Source: Natrinema limicola JCM 13563
GTDB taxonomy: Archaea > Halobacteriota > Halobacteria > Halobacteriales > Natrialbaceae
Length of the DNA stretch: 54,937 bases
Direction of reading: 5' to 3'
Assembly (NCBI RefSeq): GCF_000337475.1
Contig: NZ_AOIT01000039.1
Location: 1-54,937, forward strand
This document shows, piece after piece, positions 36,318 to 45,154 of the stretch. Under the pieces are notes generated by a model. It was not told the origin of the DNA, ran no database searches, and worked only from the letters and a program-made list of their open reading frames with translations. A program made the position numbers and the translations under genes. Positions within the stretch are counted from its first letter, which is position 1; the number at the start of each line of letters is the position of its first letter.

Positions 36318-36778
36318 GCGATCACGAGCGCACCTTCGTGATGGTCAAGCCCGACGCCTTCGCGCGTGGCCTCGTCGGCGAGGTCGTCTCCCGACTCGAG
36401 GACCGCGGGCTCAAGCTCGTCGGCATCAAAGTCGAGAACATGCCCCGTGAACGGGCAGAGGAACACTACAGCGAACACGAGGACAAACCGTTCTACGACG
36501 ACCTCGTGGACTTCATCACCTCGGGCCCGGTCGTACCGATGGTCTGGGAGGGCCAGGACGCGACCCGACAGGTCCGCCAGATGATCGGCGAGACCGACCC
36601 GCTCGAGGCCGCACCCGGCACGATCCGAGGCGACTACGCGCTCGATCTCGGTCGGAACGTCGTTCACGCCGCCGACCACGAGGACGAGGGCGCAAACGAA
36701 CGCGAGATCGCGATCCACTTCGACGAGGACGAGCTGATCGACTACGATCAGCACGACGCCGAGTGGCTCTACGAGTAG
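36314..36778 (+). CDS. ndk: Nucleoside diphosphate kinase
   Basis: Transfers the gamma phosphate between nucleoside di- and triphosphates through a phosphohistidine. The 154-residue protein shows TFVMVKPDAFARGLVGEV, the GPVVPMVWEGQDA segment and RGDYALDLGRNVVHAADH, in which the His after NVV is the phosphorylated residue. It is the last gene of the L7Ae operon, overlapping L24e by 4 nt. Confidence 0.96.
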   Translation: MSDHERTFVMVKPDAFARGLVGEVVSRLEDRGLKLVGIKVENMPRERAEEHYSEHEDKPFYDDLVDFITSGPVVPMVWEGQDATRQVRQMIGETDPLEAAPGTIRGDYALDLGRNVVHAADHEDEGANEREIAIHFDEDELIDYDQHDAEWLYE

Positions 36779-36896
36779 TCGATCTCGAGTCGACACCTGT
36801 TCCCGATTTTCTGGACGCACACGCCCTGTGAGCGTGTTCTGTGCTGTAACGAAGGAACACCGCTGTGGATGTTCTCTGGATAATACCACCGCCAAA

Positions 36897-36931
36897 TATT
36901 CTAGAGTAGAATACACGTATTCATCTAGAGA
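36897..36931. promoter_or_regulatory. Overlapping dyads upstream of a small regulator gene
   Basis: Within a locally AT-rich stretch are ATTCTA-GAG-TAGAAT (36898-36912) and GAATAC-AC-GTATTC (36909-36922), flanked by two CTAGAG copies (36901-36906 and 36925-36930). Such stacked symmetry about 80-110 bp before the regulator at 37010 looks like an operator. Confidence 0.4.
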
Positions 36932-37009
36932 GACGTAACATCTAATGTCACGGGTAGAGTAGAGGCTGTTGGTGGTTTCGAATGGTAACACACAGGAGGT
37001 GGGCCGTGA

Positions 37010-37387
37010 ATGCGTGAAACGGACGGGAAGGTGACCCCGTTGATGACGGACGCGACGCCGTCGCTGGATCTCGTTTTCGAACTCCTCTCGAACAGTCGAC
37101 GACGGTACGCGCTGTACCATCTGAATGCGCAGTCGGATGGCGTCGCAACGCTTGAAACGCTCACCGAGAACGTCGTCGCCTTTGAACAACAGACGGGTAC
37201 GAGAGACGGAGGACACATGACGGACCGGCATGCGAACGTTCGAATGGCACTCACACACACCCACCTCCCGAAACTCGAAGACGCAGGTCTTCTCGAATAC
37301 GACCGACGCAGCGAGATGGTGCGATACTGGCGACAGCCGTCAGTCGAGGAGTGGCTCGAACACGCTCGTCACAAGGAGATCACGTAA
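37010..37387 (+). CDS. Haloarchaeal winged-helix regulator (DUF7344-type)
   Basis: A 125-residue one-domain predicted regulator, with LDLVFELLSNSRRRYALYHL at the N-terminal part, RMALTHTHLPKLEDAGLLEYD in the middle and MVRYWRQPSVEEWLEHA at the end, the standard pattern of this haloarchaeal family. Unlike most neighbours it has a strong ribosome-binding site GGAGGT (36995-37000), 9 nt before the ATG, and so a real leader. The dyad cluster upstream may be its own operator. The superoxide dismutase gene follows 215 bp later. Confidence 0.75.
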   Translation: MRETDGKVTPLMTDATPSLDLVFELLSNSRRRYALYHLNAQSDGVATLETLTENVVAFEQQTGTRDGGHMTDRHANVRMALTHTHLPKLEDAGLLEYDRRSEMVRYWRQPSVEEWLEHARHKEIT

Positions 37388-37602
37388 CACGGGCGAGTTC
37401 ACGGCAACCGACAGCGGCGACCAGCGGATGCGAGACGGGGACGCACCGATCGCTGAAACTTTTAATAGCGAGTCTGTGGTGGATGCTCGTGAGTATCGGG
37501 AAATCGCACGACAGGATAGCCGTGAGTTTATTCGGGGTGATAACGTCCCACTCCTCAAAACTTAACAGGCGAGGAACCGATACAGAACATGAGACGAATA
37601 CT

Positions 37603-38205
37603 ATGACTGATCACGAACTTCCGCCACTTCCGTACGATTACGACGCGCTCGAGCCATCGATTTCCGAACAGACCCTGACCTGGCATCACGACACGCACCA
37701 CCAGGGCTATGTCAACGGCCTCAACGCCGCCGAGGAAACCCTCTCGGAGAACCGCGAGGAGGGCGATTTCAGTACGACGCCCGGGGCCCTCAGTAACGTC
37801 ACCCACAACGGCTGTGGACACTATCTTCACACGCTGTTCTGGGAGAACATGTCTCCGAACGGCGGCGGCGAGCCCGAAGGCGACCTCGCTGACCGCATCG
37901 AGGAGGACTTCGGCTCCTACGAGGGCTGGAAAGGCGAGTTCGAGGCCGCTGCTGGTGCCGCCGGTGGCTGGGCACTGCTGGTATACGATCCCGTCGCAAA
38001 GCAGCTTCGTAACATTGCGGTCGACAAGCACGACCAGGGCGCACTCTGGGGCTCTCATCCGGTCCTCGCACTGGACGTCTGGGAACACTCTTACTACTAT
38101 GACTACGGTCCGGACCGCGGGAGCTTTATCGATTCCTTCTTCGACGTCGTCAACTGGGAGAAGGCCGAAGAAGAGTTCCAGAAGTGTCTCGACCACTTCG
38201 AGTAA
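37603..38205 (+). CDS. sod: Superoxide dismutase (Mn/Fe family)
   Basis: Converts superoxide to peroxide and oxygen. The 200-residue protein has the four metal ligands in their usual contexts: LTWHHDTHHQGYV, NGCGHYLHTLFWENM, and ALDVWEHSYYYDYG supplying Asp and His. GGWALLVYDP also fits. Haloarchaeal homologues use manganese. ATG at 37603 (MTDHELPPLPYDY) is family-like; a long upstream frame was rejected. An AACTTAAC TATA-like sequence lies about 40 nt upstream. Confidence 0.95.
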   Translation: MTDHELPPLPYDYDALEPSISEQTLTWHHDTHHQGYVNGLNAAEETLSENREEGDFSTTPGALSNVTHNGCGHYLHTLFWENMSPNGGGEPEGDLADRIEEDFGSYEGWKGEFEAAAGAAGGWALLVYDPVAKQLRNIAVDKHDQGALWGSHPVLALDVWEHSYYYDYGPDRGSFIDSFFDVVNWEKAEEEFQKCLDHFE

Positions 38206-38334
38206 GCGACGAGTTGTCAACCTCCTATTTTTATCGCCGCAGACACCCGACAGCGGACGCAGTAGCGTTCGGATGATGTCGATGCGCCGTCGACTATGTG
38301 GGTAACACCGCCTGGTTGGTTGTAACTACCATGG

Positions 38335-38340
38335 TTTAAC
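38335..38340 (+). promoter_or_regulatory. TATA element of the FAD/Fe-S dehydrogenase gene
   Basis: TTTAAC, 27 nt before the ATG at 38368, favours that start over the ATG at 38344, which would fall inside the promoter. Confidence 0.5.
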
Positions 38341-38367
38341 TACATGTGGAATGATGTCTCACCCCAT

Positions 38368-41300
38368 ATGGCCGCCGAGGACAGCGTCGACACGATTGTC
38401 GAGGATCGAGACCGGGAGCGATACCAGCCATCCCCCGAAACCGAACCGGTCAAGCCGAGTGGATCGCTCGCGGCTGCCCTTCAGGCAGCCTGCGACGGAG
38501 CCGTGCGCTTCGACGAGTACACGCGCGTGCTCTACGCGACCGACGGCAGCATCTACAGCGCACAGCCTGCCGGCGTCGTCTTCCCGCGGGACGTCGAGGA
38601 CGTTCGTGCGGCGGTCCGCGTCGCAGCCGACCACGACGCGCCGGTGCTGCCACGGGGTGCTGGCACCTCGCTTGCCGGGCAGACCGTCGGCCCCGGTTGT
38701 GTCGTTCTCGACCTCTCGCGGCACATGGACGAGATCCACACAATCGATCCGGACACACAGACCGCCGTGGTCCAGCCGGGGGTCGTGCAGGACGATCTCG
38801 ACGCCGCACTCGAGCCACACGGCCTTCGCTTTGCGCCGGATCCGGCCTCGTCGAACCGCGCGACGATCGGTGGTGGGATCGGCAACAACTCGACGGGCGC
38901 ACACTCGGTGCGATACGGCATCACGGACGCCTACGTCGAGGAGTGTGCGGTCGTTCTCGCCGATGGGTCGCTGATCCACACGCGAGATATCGTCCTCGAC
39001 AGTCCCGAGTGGGACCGACTCGTCTCGAAAGACGATCGCGAAGCTGCGATCTACCGGACAGTTCGGGCGCTGGTCGAGGACAACGCTGACGAAATCGAGT
39101 CGCGCTACCCCGAACTCAAACGCAGCGTCAGTGGCTACAATCTGCAAAAAGTAATCCGAGAAGACGAGGAGAGCGAGACGGCGACAGCCGCCTCGGAAGA
39201 CCGAGCGGGCGAGGCCCGCGAGGAGGGGAACCGAATCATCAACCTCTCGAAACTGCTCGTCGGTGCCGAAGGGACTCTCGGTGTCGTCGTCGAGGCCACG
39301 CTCTCGCTTGTGACCCGCCCCGACGAGACCGCACTCGCAGTCTGTTGTTATGACGATCTGCTCGAGGCGCTTGCCGCCGTCCCCGAGGCGCTCGACCTCG
39401 AAGCCAGCGCGGTCGAACTCATGGACGACGAGGTGTTTCGGCTGGCTGCCGACTCTGCAGAGTATGCCGAGTACGCGGAGCCGATTCCCGAGGGGACCGA
39501 AGCAGCGCTGATGCTCGAGTTCGATTCGGAGGTCGTCGACGACCTCCCGGACGCAGTGGCGGCGGCGACGACCCACCTCGTAGACGAGGGGAGGGCGTTC
39601 GCATCGCTCGAGGCGTTTTCGCCGGCGAAACAGGACCGGCTCTGGAAGCTCCGAAAGGCCGCCATCCCGCTGTTGATGAGTATGGACGGCGATCCGAAGC
39701 CCTATCCGTTTGTCGAGGACGCCTCCGTCCCGCCTGAAGAACTCGCAGAGTACGTTGCGGGCTTTCAGGAAATCCTCGAGCGCCACGACACGACGGCGGC
39801 GTACTTCGCACACGCGGGCGTCGGGACGCTTCACATTCGGCCGGTCCTCAATTTGAAAGACGGCGACGACGTCGAGACAATGCGTGCCATCGCCGACGAC
39901 GTCACCGACCTCGTCGCCGAACACAACGGCTCCTTTTCGGGCGAGCACGGTGACGGCCTCGCACGAACGGAGTTCAACCCGAAGCTGTACGGTCCCCAAC
40001 TCTGGGACGCGTTCAAGGAGCTTAAATCGACGTTCGATCCGGATTGGCGGCTGAATCCCGGGAAGGTCGTCTACCGCGACGACAAGCCGACCGACATCCG
40101 CGATCACCTCCGATACGGGCCGGATTACGCCTCGCTCGAGCCGCGGACGACGCTCGAGTTCGACGAGGAGGGCGGCTTTTCCCACCTCGTGGAACTCTGT
40201 AACGGCTGTGGGACCTGCCGACAGACCGGCAGCGACGTGATGTGTCCGACGTATCGCGCGACCGAGGAGGAGATCACGACCACGCGAGGCCGTGCGAACC
40301 TGCTTCGGGCGGCGATCAGCGGCGAGATCGACCCCGACGAACTCTACAGCGAGCAGTTTCAGTCGGAGGTACTCGACCTCTGTATCGGCTGTAAGGGCTG
40401 TCAGAGCGACTGTCCCACCGGGGTCGACCTTGCGAAGCTCAAAGCCGAGGTCAAACAGCAGTACCACGACCGCAAAGGGACGAGTCTCCGGGAACAGTTG
40501 TTCGCGAACGTCGATCGGCTGGCGTCGCTGGGGAGTACGGTCGCACCGCTTGCGAATCGTGCCACGAAGGTGCCGGGTGCGCGGACCGCCCTCGAGAAGA
40601 CGGTCGGAATCGCTGCCGAGCGGTCACTGCCGACGTTCCAGCGGGAGACACTGGTCGACTGGTACGGAGAGCGGGGGCCCCAGCTCGATGCAGACACGGC
40701 GACCGCGGGGGTCGTCCTCTATCCGGACACGGACACCAACTACTCGAATCCGGCAGTCGGGAAAGCAGCCGTCGAGGTCCTCGAGGCGGCGGGGATTCGC
40801 GTCGCGGTTCCCGAACTGGGGCCGACCGGGCGCGCGGCCTACTCCCAGGGGCTGCTCGAGGCCGCCGCCGATCAGGGCCGGGCGCTGCTCGACGACCTCG
40901 AGCCGTATCTCGAGCGCGGCTGGGCGGTCCTGTTCGTCGAGCCCTCGGATGCAGCGATGGTCATCGACGAGTATCGCTCACTGCTCGACGACGAGCACGT
41001 CGAGACGCTCGCTGCGAATGCGTTCGGCGTCTGTGAATACCTCGACGACAACCGGCTGGATGACGACCTCTCGTTCGACGGGGAGACAATCGCGGACACA
41101 CAGCTGACGTTTCACGGCCACTGCCACCAGAAGGCCCGCGGCGCGGACCACCACGCGGTCGGCGTGCTCCGGCGGGCTGGCTATTCCGTCGAGCCCGTCG
41201 ATTCGGGCTGCTGTGGCATGGCCGGCAGTTTCGGCTACGAAGCCGACCACTACGACCTCTCGCGGGCGATCGGTTCGATATTGCGAGACCAACTCGAGGA

Positions 41301-41436
41301 CCACACGCGCCGCGATGGCACCGAGACGACGGTCGTCGCCCCCGGCACCTCCTGTCGGACACAGATCGGCGACTTCGAGGGCTACGATCGGCCCACCCAT
41401 CCCGTCGAGTTGCTCGCCCGTGCGCTCGAGACGTAG
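38368..41436 (+). CDS. Fused FAD-linked / Fe-S oxidoreductase (D-lactate or D-2-hydroxyacid dehydrogenase type)
   Basis: A 1022-residue GlcD-GlcF-like fusion that oxidises a 2-hydroxyacid and passes electrons onward. N-terminal half: FAD_binding_4 domain with PRGAGTSLAGQTVG, ASSNRATIGGGIGNNSTGAHSVRYG (ends quoted) and a C-terminal FAD-oxidase region with HAGVGTLHIRP and NGSFSGEHGDGLART. C-terminal half: two 4Fe-4S motifs, CNGCGTCRQTGSDVMCPTY and CIGCKGCQSDCPTG, then two cysteine-rich domains, of which the second is intact (HGHCHQK, GCCGMAGSFGYE) while the first has lost its cysteines (ELGPTGRAAYSQG). Size and layout recall E. coli YdiJ. Substrate not determined. Confidence 0.85.
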   Translation: MAAEDSVDTIVEDRDRERYQPSPETEPVKPSGSLAAALQAACDGAVRFDEYTRVLYATDGSIYSAQPAGVVFPRDVEDVRAAVRVAADHDAPVLPRGAGTSLAGQTVGPGCVVLDLSRHMDEIHTIDPDTQTAVVQPGVVQDDLDAALEPHGLRFAPDPASSNRATIGGGIGNNSTGAHSVRYGITDAYVEECAVVLADGSLIHTRDIVLDSPEWDRLVSKDDREAAIYRTVRALVEDNADEIESRYPELKRSVSGYNLQKVIREDEESETATAASEDRAGEAREEGNRIINLSKLLVGAEGTLGVVVEATLSLVTRPDETALAVCCYDDLLEALAAVPEALDLEASAVELMDDEVFRLAADSAEYAEYAEPIPEGTEAALMLEFDSEVVDDLPDAVAAATTHLVDEGRAFASLEAFSPAKQDRLWKLRKAAIPLLMSMDGDPKPYPFVEDASVPPEELAEYVAGFQEILERHDTTAAYFAHAGVGTLHIRPVLNLKDGDDVETMRAIADDVTDLVAEHNGSFSGEHGDGLARTEFNPKLYGPQLWDAFKELKSTFDPDWRLNPGKVVYRDDKPTDIRDHLRYGPDYASLEPRTTLEFDEEGGFSHLVELCNGCGTCRQTGSDVMCPTYRATEEEITTTRGRANLLRAAISGEIDPDELYSEQFQSEVLDLCIGCKGCQSDCPTGVDLAKLKAEVKQQYHDRKGTSLREQLFANVDRLASLGSTVAPLANRATKVPGARTALEKTVGIAAERSLPTFQRETLVDWYGERGPQLDADTATAGVVLYPDTDTNYSNPAVGKAAVEVLEAAGIRVAVPELGPTGRAAYSQGLLEAAADQGRALLDDLEPYLERGWAVLFVEPSDAAMVIDEYRSLLDDEHVETLAANAFGVCEYLDDNRLDDDLSFDGETIADTQLTFHGHCHQKARGADHHAVGVLRRAGYSVEPVDSGCCGMAGSFGYEADHYDLSRAIGSILRDQLEDHTRRDGTETTVVAPGTSCRTQIGDFEGYDRPTHPVELLARALET

Positions 41437-41520
41437 CGATCCAGGCGGTCGCCGGTTCGCGACCGAGCAGCGAGTCGTGCCGTCCGACAGTATCAAGGAT
41501 CACCCTCGCCAGCACCCGAC

Positions 41521-42624
41521 ATGGACAAACGCGAGCGTCTCGAGGGCTACCTCGAGTCCCACAACCTCGATTCGGTCTGGTTCGTGCGGCCGAACTCGTT
41601 TGCATGGCTGACCGGTGGGAACACCGTCGTCGACCGCGAGGGCGACAGCGGCGTCGCTGCGGTGGGCTACGACGGGACCGACGTGACCATCGTGGCGAAC
41701 AACATCGAAGCCGATCGCATCGTGAGCGAGGAAGTCCCAGATCTGGAAGCCGAGGAACTCGTAATCGAGGAGTTCCCCTGGTACGCGTCGTCGCTGGACG
41801 AAGCCGTCGCCGAGTACGTTGGCGACGACAAGCGGGCCGCGATCGACATCGACCTCTCAGGGTTCGAGCGCGTCGATCCGACGCCGTTGCGCCAGCCACT
41901 GACCGACCGCGATCAAAAGCGCTATCGTGACCTCAGTAGGCAGACGGCCGCCGCCGTCGAAGCCGTCTGTCGCGAACTCCAGTCCGAGGACACGGAACAC
42001 GAGGTAGCATCGGCCCTGCGGGTCGCGCTGTCGGCACGCGACATCGAGGCCCCAGTCGTCCTCGTCGGCGGGGCAACCAGGGCCCAGCAGTACCGCCACT
42101 ATACGCCGACCGACGCCGAACTCGGCGAGTACGCGCTTGTCTCCGTCACCGCCGAACGGGCCGGCCTCCACGCGAGCTGTACCCGCACCGTCGCCTTCGA
42201 TCCGCCCGCATGGCTCGAGGAACGCCACGAGGCCGCGGCCCGCGTGGAGACGACGGCACTTGCAGCGACGCAGAAAGCCGCAAATGACGGTGACACGGCT
42301 GGCGACGTCTTCGCTGCCATCCAGAACGCCTACGACGCGGTGGGCTACGACGGCGAGTGGGAACACCACCATCAGGGCGGCGCCGCCGGCTTCGCAGGCC
42401 GGGAGTGGATCGCCACGCCGGACCACGACGCGCCGGTCGAAGCGCCGATGGCCTACGCGTGGAATCCGACAGTACAGGGTGCAAAAAGCGAAGACACGGC
42501 ACTCGTCACGGCAGACGACATCGAGGTCCTGACAGCGACGGATCGCTGGCCGACGACGACCGTCTCCGCGGTCAATCGAGCGTTCGAGCTCGAGCGTCCC
42601 GCGATTCTCGAACTCGAGGAATAG
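41521..42624 (+). CDS. M24-fold (creatinase/Xaa-Pro peptidase-like) protein lacking most metal ligands
   Basis: A 367-residue pita-bread-fold protein with a creatinase-type N-terminal domain (residues 1-125, SVWFVRPNSFAWLTGGN) and an M24 catalytic domain. By eye alignment, both Asp ligands are replaced (VSVTAERAGLHASCTRT where aminopeptidases have DxG ... SDxTRT), the His is kept in HHHQGGAAG, the first Glu is Asn in AWNPTVQG, and the last Glu is present in KSEDTALVT. It is therefore unlikely to be a normal dinuclear metallopeptidase and may act like metal-free creatinase relatives. Confidence 0.75.
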   Translation: MDKRERLEGYLESHNLDSVWFVRPNSFAWLTGGNTVVDREGDSGVAAVGYDGTDVTIVANNIEADRIVSEEVPDLEAEELVIEEFPWYASSLDEAVAEYVGDDKRAAIDIDLSGFERVDPTPLRQPLTDRDQKRYRDLSRQTAAAVEAVCRELQSEDTEHEVASALRVALSARDIEAPVVLVGGATRAQQYRHYTPTDAELGEYALVSVTAERAGLHASCTRTVAFDPPAWLEERHEAAARVETTALAATQKAANDGDTAGDVFAAIQNAYDAVGYDGEWEHHHQGGAAGFAGREWIATPDHDAPVEAPMAYAWNPTVQGAKSEDTALVTADDIEVLTATDRWPTTTVSAVNRAFELERPAILELEE

Positions 42625-42648
42625 CGTCCGTCGGGCCGATTCAAGCGG

Positions 42649-43242
42649 CTAGCTGTCGTCGGTGTCGTCCTCGTTGCTCTCAGTGTCGACGGATTCGACC
42701 TCGACCTCGTCATCGCCGAGCGGCGGTGTACTGTCATCGACGGTGATCGTCACCGGCTCGGTCTCCGCGAGGGTATCCGGCTCGGATTCGCGCTCGCGAT
42801 CGAGGACGCGATCGAGCCTGAAGATGGTGTTTAACTCCTGTTGAACCTGATCGACGACATCGCCGACGAGGTCGCTTGGCTGGATCGCGGTGTACTCGTA
42901 TGGGTTGTTGCCGGCCCCTTCGCTGGCGCGTTTTTCGCGGCTGACGCGGGCTTCCTCGTGAAGTTCCGCGAGTGCCTCGCGGACCGTACTCGGGTAGAGT
43001 CCCGTCCCCTTTGCGACCTCCTCGGAGGTACTGCCCGGATTGGCCAGCAGATAGACGTAGATCTTCGCACGGGTCTCGGTATCCAGAATCCACGAGAGCA
43101 GATCGACGATCCGCTGGTCGAGTTCCTCGACGGCCGGACTACGGCCGAGCTCGGTCTCGACGACGTCGTCCGGTCCCGCGAGCGATTCCTCTCTCTCGTC
43201 AGCGTCGTCGACCGGATGGTCGTCTGCGTCGTCGGAACTCAT
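42649..43242 (-). CDS. Winged-helix transcriptional regulator with acidic tail
   Basis: A 197-residue protein. The core (about residues 35-125) is a winged helix: VDLLSWILDTETRAKIYVYLLANPGSTSEEVAKGT (ends quoted), LYPSTVREALAELHEEARV and KRASEGAGNNPYEYTAI, which resembles TrmB/ArsR-type domains. The first 30 and last 60 residues are strongly acidic. Regulated genes unknown. It is divergent from nothing nearby; gshA follows upstream on the same strand with a 52-bp gap. Confidence 0.75.
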   Translation of the reverse strand: MSSDDADDHPVDDADEREESLAGPDDVVETELGRSPAVEELDQRIVDLLSWILDTETRAKIYVYLLANPGSTSEEVAKGTGLYPSTVREALAELHEEARVSREKRASEGAGNNPYEYTAIQPSDLVGDVVDQVQQELNTIFRLDRVLDRERESEPDTLAETEPVTITVDDSTPPLGDDEVEVESVDTESNEDDTDDS

Positions 43243-43294
43243 GTGGCGTCTCGTACAGGATGAGGCCTCGCGCGGAGTTAAACCTTTGTGGCGG

Positions 43295-44377
43295 TCATTC
43301 GGTTTGCAAAAAGAGCGACTCACACAGCGCGTCTGGACCGTCCTCCTCGAACAGACGTCGCTGTCGGGCCGCGCCGCTTTCACGCTCGTAGACCCGTTTG
43401 ATGCCATCGATACCGAGCCGCTCGCACTCACGATCGACGAGGTCGCCGAGATCGACCGTTCCCTCGAGGTCGCGGTCGATAAACGACGCGTCCTGGCCGT
43501 AGCGGATGGCTCGCCACTTGTTCTCGTCGAGCAGTTCTCGGCGGTGCTGGTGGCCGCTGGTTCCGTCCTCGTACTCCTCAGCGAGCGCCTCGACGAGCGC
43601 GTGGGCGTACTCGACGAACGCCATGACGACGTCGGGATCGGCCTGGCCGTCCGGCGTCCGCAGTTCGACCGTGCCGTGTTCGGTGTGGGGGCGCACGTCG
43701 TACCAGAGTTCGCCACGATCGTTGATCGAGTCGGTTTCGAGCATCAGCCGCTCGAACCGGTCGAAGTCCTCGAAGTCCTCGAAGTAGGTCGGCATCCCCG
43801 TATTCGGCAGTGCCTCGAAGATCTTCGCGCGCGCTGACTGAAGGCCGGTGTCGAAGCCGTTCCAGTAGGGGGAGTTCGCGGAGAGTGCGAGCATGATCGG
43901 GACGTACCATCGCAGTTCGTTGGCGATCCAGACCGCCTTGTCGGCGTCGTCGACGCCGACGTGGACGTGGACGCCCGCGGTCGTGTTCCGATGCTGTGGA
44001 TACTGAATCCGGTCGAGTTGGGCCTGGTAGCGGGGCTTTTCGGCGTGTTCGAGTTCTTGCCACTTCGCAAGCGGGTGGAGGCCGGCGGCGGCGATCCGGT
44101 AGCCGTGGGCCTCGGCGTGGTCGACTAACGCTTGGCGGATGTCGAGCAGCGACTCGCGGGCATCGTCGAGGTCCTCGATCAGCGGTGTCTGGGTTTCGAT
44201 GACGAATTTAAACAGTTCGTGATCGAGCCGTCCCTCGAGGATCTCGGGCGGGTCGTACTCGTAGACGAGGTCGTCGGTCCCGCTGGTAGGCCGGCCGTCC
44301 TCGTCGACGACGAAACACTCCTCTTCGATCCCCAGCGTTCCCATGCGCGTAAACGCGTCTCGCGACCCGCGGTCCAT
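43295..44377 (-). CDS. gshA: Glutamate-cysteine ligase (GCS2 family)
   Basis: Makes gamma-glutamylcysteine, the main low-molecular-weight thiol of haloarchaea. The 360-residue GCS2-type enzyme has [16 protein letters not shown] at the N-terminus, [17 protein letters not shown] with the HVHVG motif, [20 protein letters not shown], and [20 protein letters not shown] 44377 (MDRGSRDAF) is used; MGTLGIEEE 11 codons later is the shorter alternative. The promoter is probably in the AT-rich ATAATAAATAC stretch just upstream. Confidence 0.92.
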   Translation of the reverse strand: MDRGSRDAFTRMGTLGIEEECFVVDEDGRPTSGTDDLVYEYDPPEILEGRLDHELFKFVIETQTPLIEDLDDARESLLDIRQALVDHAEAHGYRIAAAGLHPLAKWQELEHAEKPRYQAQLDRIQYPQHRNTTAGVHVHVGVDDADKAVWIANELRWYVPIMLALSANSPYWNGFDTGLQSARAKIFEALPNTGMPTYFEDFEDFDRFERLMLETDSINDRGELWYDVRPHTEHGTVELRTPDGQADPDVVMAFVEYAHALVEALAEEYEDGTSGHQHRRELLDENKWRAIRYGQDASFIDRDLEGTVDLGDLVDRECERLGIDGIKRVYERESGAARQRRLFEEDGPDALCESLFLQTE

Positions 44378-44521
44378 CGTGTCGTGCTTTCGTCGCCGAT
44401 AATAAATACGGTTTGGAGTCGGTTGCGACGGTCGGGATCGCGATTGGGCTCGATCGATCCGAGGCGGCACACCTCGAGCGCTGCAACAGCAACATCAGAG
44501 AAGCGAATCCGGGTTGCCCGC

Positions 44522-45154
44522 TTATCGCGGCCGCGCGACGATTCCGAGATGATCCGCGTGATACGCCTCGAGTCGTTCCGTCTCTAGAATCTCGTACCCC
44601 TCGGATAGCTCCTCGCGGACGTCCGCGAAGACGGCCGCCGGCTCGCGGGTTACGTCTTCGCTGCGGGCCTTGACCGCCAACAGCAGTCGGCCGTCGTCGG
44701 CCAGGAAACGCCGGTTCTCGAGCGCCACGCGAGCCTGCCCGCGCGTCGCCACGTCCTGGACGATGACGTCGACGTCCGACTCGACGACGTGGGCGTAGGT
44801 CTCGGGCGTGCGTGCGTCTTTCAACAGCGGAAAGAGTCGCGGGCGGCTCTCGGCTGCATCAAGCAGGTCTCGCGCCGGCCGCGCCGCGAACTCGACGGCA
44901 TAGGTCGGGCCGGCGAAGTCGGCGACATGGCTCACCGTCGTCCCGCTTGCCGCGCCGAGATAGAGGGCGGTCTCACCGCCCGTGACACCGGTGTCCATCT
45001 CGAGCTCGAGCATCGCACCGAGTTTCGATCGGTTGGGGTTCCAGGCCCGCCATTCCCCATCAGTGGGTTCGCCGTAGACCGGCTCGCCGCGGGTCGCGAG
45101 CCGGTCGGTGCCGTCGAACGTGTGGCGCTCGACGCCCGCCGGAAGCTCACTCAT
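44522..45154 (-). CDS. flpA: Fibrillarin-like rRNA/tRNA 2'-O-methyltransferase
   Basis: SAM-dependent methyltransferase of box C/D ribonucleoproteins. The 210-residue protein shows YGEPTDGEWRAWNPNRSKLGAML (ends quoted), the SAM motif ALYLGAASGTTVSHVADF, YAVEFAARPARDLL, and IVQDVATRGQA, with the catalytic KDAR and VKAR segments. It overlaps the nop5 stop region by 8 nt; both form the enzyme with L7Ae on guide RNAs. Confidence 0.95.
   Translation of the reverse strand: MSELPAGVERHTFDGTDRLATRGEPVYGEPTDGEWRAWNPNRSKLGAMLELEMDTGVTGGETALYLGAASGTTVSHVADFAGPTYAVEFAARPARDLLDAAESRPRLFPLLKDARTPETYAHVVESDVDVIVQDVATRGQARVALENRRFLADDGRLLLAVKARSEDVTREPAAVFADVREELSEGYEILETERLEAYHADHLGIVARPR

Noticed and set aside
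38359-40467. 702-codon open frame opposite the FAD/Fe-S gene
   Set aside because: It is an antisense shadow caused by strong GC bias at third positions; the plus-strand protein has clear motifs and the minus product has none. The same applies to other long antisense frames, for example 24944-26143 and 4563-5840.
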